This document shows, in pieces, positions 60,591 to 64,000 of a stretch of 64,000 bases of DNA. The notes beneath the pieces were generated by a model. The model was given only the letters and a program-made list of their open reading frames with translations, ran no database searches and was not told the origin of the DNA. Position 1 is the stretch's first letter. Each line of letters starts with the position of its first letter. The translations under genes were made by a program, and so were the position numbers. This DNA is from CAWDAQ01 sp963800325 (GTDB lineage Bacteria > Actinomycetota > Actinomycetes > Actinomycetales > Dermatophilaceae), in NCBI GenBank assembly GCA_963800325.1, contig CAWDAQ010000005.1:186001-250000 (forward strand), read 5' to 3'.

Positions 60591-61535
60591 TCAGAGGCGG
60601 TCGATCGCCCGCTGCAGGTCCTCGGGGTAGGTGCTCTCGAAGAAGACCCGCTCCCCGGTTCCGGGGTGCTCGAAGCCGAGCCCCATCGCGTGCAGCCACT
60701 GCCGGGTCAGCCCCAGCCGCTTGGCCAGGACGGGGTCGGCTCCGTAGGTGAGGTCCCCGCAGCACGGGTGGTGCAGGGCCGCGAAGTGGACCCGGATCTG
60801 GTGGGTCCGTCCCGTCTCGAGGCGCACCTCGAGCAGCGAGGCGTGCCGGAAGGCCTCGAGCAGCTCGTAGTGGGTCACCGCGGGCTTGCCGGACTCCATG
60901 ACGGCGAACTTGTGGTCGTGCGCCGGGTGGCGCCCGATCGGGGCGTCGATCGTCCCGACGTGCGGGTCGGGCAGGCCCTGGACGAGCGCGTGGTAGGTCT
61001 TCTCGACCCGGCGCTCCCGGAATGCCCGCTTGAGCGCGGAGTAGGCCCCCTCGCTCTTGGCCACCACCATGACCCCGGAGGTGCCGACGTCGAGCCGGGA
61101 GACGATGCCCTGGCGCTCGCTCGCGCCCGAGGTCGCGATCCGGTATCCCGCGGCGGCGAGGCCCCCGACGACCGTCGGGCCGGTCCACCCGACGCTCGGG
61201 TGCGCCGCGACCCCGACGGGCTTGTCGACGACGACGATGTCGGCGTCGTCGTGGATGATCCGCATCCCCGGCACCGGCTCGGCGATGACCTCGACCGACG
61301 GGCTCGTCGACGACGCCGGCAGGGTGACCTCGAGCAGGTCCCCGGAGACGACCCGCTCGGACTTGGCGACGGCGCGCTGGTTGACCAGGACCGCGCCGTC
61401 GCCGGCCAGGTCCGCGGCCTTGGACCGGGAGATGCCGAACAGCCGGGCGAGGGCGGTGTCGACCCGCTCGCCCTCGAGCCCCTCCGGGACCAGGACCGTG
61501 CGGTCCTCCCCCCCGCCGGGTCCCGCGGCGGTCAT
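60591..61535 (-). CDS. rluD: 23S rRNA pseudouridine synthase, RluD type
   Basis: A 314-residue pseudouridine synthase. The N-terminal S4 RNA-binding domain (VDTALARLFGISRSKAADL) is followed by the catalytic domain with VVDKPVGVAAHPS, the catalytic Asp in GIVSRLDVGTSGVM and the LETGRTHQIRVHFA block. The exact rRNA sites are inferred from the RluA/RluD family. ATG at 61535 overlaps the lspA stop (ATGA). Confidence 0.92.
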   Translation of the reverse strand: MTAAGPGGGEDRTVLVPEGLEGERVDTALARLFGISRSKAADLAGDGAVLVNQRAVAKSERVVSGDLLEVTLPASSTSPSVEVIAEPVPGMRIIHDDADIVVVDKPVGVAAHPSVGWTGPTVVGGLAAAGYRIATSGASERQGIVSRLDVGTSGVMVVAKSEGAYSALKRAFRERRVEKTYHALVQGLPDPHVGTIDAPIGRHPAHDHKFAVMESGKPAVTHYELLEAFRHASLLEVRLETGRTHQIRVHFAALHHPCCGDLTYGADPVLAKRLGLTRQWLHAMGLGFEHPGTGERVFFESTYPEDLQRAIDRL

Positions 61536-62086
61536 CGGTCCCGCCGGCCGTCCTCGGCGGGACCGTCGCCGCCGTCGCTGCCCCCGGCGAGCGGCCGCCC
61601 GGTCAGCGAGAGCGTCGCGATCGCGACGGCGGCCCCGACGATGGCGATGTCGGCGACGTTGCCGATGAAGTACCCGAAGTAGTCGATGAAGTCGACGACC
61701 TGCCCCCGGCCCGGCCCCGGGGGCCGGACGAACCGGTCGACGAGGTTGCCGAGGGAGCCGCCGAGGAGCAGGCCGAGCGCGACCGCCCAGCCCTGCGAGC
61801 CCAGGCGCCGGGACGAGACCGCGATGACGACGAGGACGGCGCTCGCGACGAGCGTGAGCACCCACGTGGCACCGGTGGCGAGCGAGAACGCCGCACCGGA
61901 GTTGCCGATGAGGTTGAGCGTGATCGCGTTCCCGACGAGCTCGACCTGCTCGCCCGGTCGGAGCGCGTGGAGCGCCAGCGCCTTGCTCACCTGGTCGGCG
62001 GCGAGGACGAGGCCGGCGACGGTGGCGAGGACGAGCTGGAGGCGGTGGGTCAGGCGCGGGTCGCGCCCGCGGGGGGCCCCGGACAC
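61532..62086 (-). CDS. lspA: Lipoprotein signal peptidase
   Basis: The inner-membrane aspartic peptidase that removes signal peptides from prolipoproteins, such as the two sugar-binding lipoproteins in this window. Four helices and both catalytic Asp regions are seen: GNLVDRF and GNVADIAIVG, plus NLIGNSGAAFS. GTG at 62086 gives 184 residues, a normal length. A CTG at 62137 with AGGAG upstream could extend it by 17 residues, but CTG starts are rare, so it was not used. Confidence 0.92.
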   Translation of the reverse strand: MSGAPRGRDPRLTHRLQLVLATVAGLVLAADQVSKALALHALRPGEQVELVGNAITLNLIGNSGAAFSLATGATWVLTLVASAVLVVIAVSSRRLGSQGWAVALGLLLGGSLGNLVDRFVRPPGPGRGQVVDFIDYFGYFIGNVADIAIVGAAVAIATLSLTGRPLAGGSDGGDGPAEDGRRDR

Positions 62087-62133
62087 GGGTGACCTGTCGG
62101 CGGGGGTGTCGGTGCCCGGGGTCCGCGGGGCGC

Positions 62134-62679
62134 TCAGCGACGCTCCTGCTCGGTCTTGCACCTCATGCACAGGGTCGCCCGCGGAGCCGCCTGGAGGCGG
62201 AGCTTCCCGATCGGGTTGCCGCAGTTCTCGCACACCCCGTAGGTGCCGTCCTCGAGCCGCTCGAGGGCGTGGAGGTTCTGCACGAGCATGTCGCGGGAGT
62301 TGTTCGCCAGGGTGATCTCCTGCTCCCGCTCGAACGTCTTCGCCCCCGCGTCGGCCTGGTCGTCCCCCGCGCCGTCCCCCGAGTCCCGCATGAGGTCGAC
62401 GAGCTCGCTCTGGGCGACGGCGATCTCCTCCTGCAGCCGCGCCACCTCCGTCTCGAGCTCGCCCCGGACCTCCTTGAGCTCCTCCGTGGTCCAGGGCGAC
62501 TCGTCGTCGCGGACGACGAGCCGCTCGGCCATCTCGGAGGTGGGCGTGTCGGACAGCCCGAGCGCGGCCCGCTCGGGGTCCGCCGACGTTCCCGTCGCGG
62601 GGACGCCCTCCGGGGCGCCCGTGTCGTCTGTCCCCGTCGCCGACTCGTCGGCGTGGGTGGTCTTCCTCGTTGCCATCAT
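62134..62679 (-). CDS. TraR/DksA-family protein with intact zinc finger
   Basis: A 181-residue protein with an acidic, disordered N-terminus, a helical coiled-coil segment (ELKEVRGELETEVARLQEEI) and a complete C4 zinc finger, CENC ... CMRC. Unlike the CCCH relative near 11.5 kb, all four Cys are present. DksA-like proteins act on RNA polymerase; this actinobacterial type is usually encoded between divIVA and lspA, as here. Two adjacent ATG codons (62679 and 62676) are possible starts. Confidence 0.87.
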   Translation of the reverse strand: MMATRKTTHADESATGTDDTGAPEGVPATGTSADPERAALGLSDTPTSEMAERLVVRDDESPWTTEELKEVRGELETEVARLQEEIAVAQSELVDLMRDSGDGAGDDQADAGAKTFEREQEITLANNSRDMLVQNLHALERLEDGTYGVCENCGNPIGKLRLQAAPRATLCMRCKTEQERR

Positions 62680-62779
62680 CGGCCCTCTGCATCGCTGTGG
62701 CCCGCGGTCGGCGGGCCGGACAAGTTCGCCCGAGGATAGGTCATCGTCCTGAGCCCGGTCGAACCGACGGACACCTGGC

Positions 62780-62819
62780 CCCCGCGGCGCGCCGGCCGCT
62801 GCCGCGTCGCGCCGCGGGG
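62780..62819 (-). terminator. Hairpin after divIVA
   Basis: CCCCGCGGCGCG (62780-62791) pairs perfectly with CGCGCCGCGGGG (62808-62819) around a 16-base loop, 13 bases past the divIVA stop on the minus strand. Confidence 0.65.
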
Positions 62820-62832
62820 TGCTCCGGCGCCG

Positions 62833-63843
62833 TCACCCCCCGTGGTGCTCCCCCGCCCCCTCGGGCGCCTCGGCCCCGGCCGCCTCGCCGGCCCCGGCGA
62901 CGGGACCGCCGTCGCCCGCTGCGGCCCCGGCGAGGGCGGGGTCGGAGCCCGCGCTCGCGTCGAGGTCCTGGAGCTGGCCCTCGATGTAGGCCCGCAGCCG
63001 GGTGCGGTACTCGCGCTCGAAGCCGCGCAGGTGCTCGATCCGGCTGTCGAGCGACGCCCGCTCCCGGTCCAGCTCCTGCAGGACGCGGGTCTTGGTCTGC
63101 TCGGCCTCGGCGACCATGCCGGTCGCCCGCTCACGGGCCTCGGTGATCATCTCGTCCCGGGCCGTGGTCCCCTCGGCGACGAGCCCGTCGTGGGTGGCCT
63201 GGCCGGTGGTGACGAGCTCCTCGTGCCGGGCCTCGGCGGTGGTGATGAGCTCGTCGTGGCGGCTCTGGGCCTCCGCGAGCATCTCGTCCCGGCGGGCCTC
63301 GGCCTCGGCGACCATCGTGTCGCGCTGCGACCTGCCCTCGGCAACGTGCTCGTCGTGGAGGCGCTGGGCGAGGGCGATGAGCCCGGCCGCCTCGTCGGTC
63401 CCGCCCGCCGCGGCGGCGAGCGCCTCCGGACCGGGGCCGCCGGAGGCGTCCTCGGCCTCGGCGTCGCCCCCGGACCCGTCGGAGCCCCGGTCGGACAGGC
63501 CGGCCTCCTGCTCGGCGCGCTCGGCCTCCTCCCGGGCACGGGCGATCCGCTCCTGGGCCTCGTGCTCGGCCTCGTCGGCCCGCGCGGTCGCCTCCTCGAT
63601 GCGGCGCTGCGCCTCGTGCTCGGCCTCCTCGGCGCGGGCGGCGGCGGCACCTGCAGCCTCACCGGCCTCGCCGTCGGACGCCTCGCCCCCGGCCGGGGCG
63701 GACCCGCCGCCCTCCTTGGCGAGCCGGCGCATCTCGGCGACGACCTCGTCGAGGAAGTCGTCCACCTCGCGCTCGTCGTACCCCCGGCGGAACTGGGTCT
63801 GGGTGAAGGTCTTGTTGAGCACGTCCTCGGCGGTGAGCGCCAT
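62833..63843 (-). CDS. divIVA: DivIVA/Wag31-type polar growth protein
   Basis: A 336-residue coiled-coil protein. The N-terminal membrane-curvature domain is recognisable: LTAEDVLNKTFTQTQFRRGY and REVDDFLDEVVAEMRRL. A long Ala/Glu-rich linker with short repeats (EEAEHEAQRRIEEA and EADEAEHEAQERI-like units) joins it to a C-terminal coiled coil (RTRLRAYIEGQLQDL) and a Gly/Ala tail. In actinobacteria it gathers at the poles and directs cell-wall growth. The 157 bases upstream to the window end show no gene. Confidence 0.95.
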   Translation of the reverse strand: MALTAEDVLNKTFTQTQFRRGYDEREVDDFLDEVVAEMRRLAKEGGGSAPAGGEASDGEAGEAAGAAAARAEEAEHEAQRRIEEATARADEAEHEAQERIARAREEAERAEQEAGLSDRGSDGSGGDAEAEDASGGPGPEALAAAAGGTDEAAGLIALAQRLHDEHVAEGRSQRDTMVAEAEARRDEMLAEAQSRHDELITTAEARHEELVTTGQATHDGLVAEGTTARDEMITEARERATGMVAEAEQTKTRVLQELDRERASLDSRIEHLRGFEREYRTRLRAYIEGQLQDLDASAGSDPALAGAAAGDGGPVAGAGEAAGAEAPEGAGEHHGG

Positions 63844-64000
63844 CTCGTCTCCTGCGGAAAACCTGGGGGAACCTGGTGGACTTCTCCGGTGACTCCGGTG
63901 ACCCTCCCGTGGCCTGCCTCGGAACGCGCACCTGCTCCGGTCGGGTCCGGACCAGACTAGACCGGGACCGCCGCCCGCCCCCAGGCCGGTCGGCTCACAG

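Noticed and set aside
56558..60751. Long plus-strand frame opposite dnaE (1397 codons)
   Set aside because: dnaE is certain; the antisense frame is stop-free because of G/C at third positions.
62087..62137. CTG start extending lspA by 17 codons
   Set aside because: AGGAG lies at good distance, but the same bases encode the end of the upstream protein, and CTG starts are rare; the GTG at 62086 gives a normal length.

Overview
The window is chromosomal DNA from a very GC-rich actinobacterium, most likely of the Micrococcales (Intrasporangiaceae-like). The evidence is the strong G/C bias at third codon positions, the frequent GTG starts, a two-lipoyl SucB, a GlnR-type box before glnA, a DUF4191 gene beside lipA, and the order divIVA - traR/dksA - lspA - rluD - dnaE. 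No tRNA, rRNA, CRISPR array, transposase, integrase or phage gene was seen. The species is not resolved.

Layout. 1-18 kb is housekeeping: the 3' end of a leucyl aminopeptidase gene, lpdA and sucB (2-oxoacid dehydrogenase E3 and E2), a SulA-like epimerase, a membrane Ser/Thr kinase, an S51 peptidase, an MMPL exporter, lipB and lipA (lipoate synthesis, which supplies the SucB cofactor), a DUF4191 gene, a LysE-type exporter, a DUF4097-PadR operon behind a palindromic operator, an RDD membrane protein, and glnA behind a four-half-site GlnR box and before a strong terminator. 18-32 kb is a more accessory stretch: a sugar isomerase-like TIM barrel, a secreted FG-GAP propeller, a large LAL/LuxR regulator, a small secreted beta protein, a methyltransferase, an APH-like kinase, a tightly coupled set of genes (a 47-codon ORF, an ABC ATPase and two membrane proteins), a CPBP protease coupled to an unknown protein, and a DUF2231 protein.

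32-39 kb is a complete sugar import locus: a Gfo/Idh dehydrogenase, a lipoprotein binding protein, two permeases and an MsmK-type ATPase on the minus strand, with a divergent ROK regulator. 39-45 kb holds small enzymes: a VOC protein, a NYN nuclease-like protein, a RibD-like reductase, a SnoaL-like protein, a degenerate receiver-domain protein, a class III aminotransferase, a deazaflavin-type nitroreductase and an aldo/keto reductase. 45-50 kb has two large secreted cell-wall proteins that share peptidoglycan-binding and FG-GAP modules. 50-57 kb has a universal stress protein, an oligopeptidase B-like peptidase and a second sugar ABC importer without its own ATPase. 57-64 kb is conserved: dnaE, rluD, lspA, a DksA-like protein and divIVA.

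The best candidate for something undescribed is the 27.2-29.9 kb operon, in which four reading frames are chained by 4-base GTGA overlaps and the first encodes a short peptide with a signal-like hydrophobic stretch. Also of interest are the pseudo-receiver protein near 41.7-42.4 kb, a duplicated palindromic element at 53.5 kb, and a TTCG-N3-CGAA element placed 122-127 bases before both wall-hydrolase genes.
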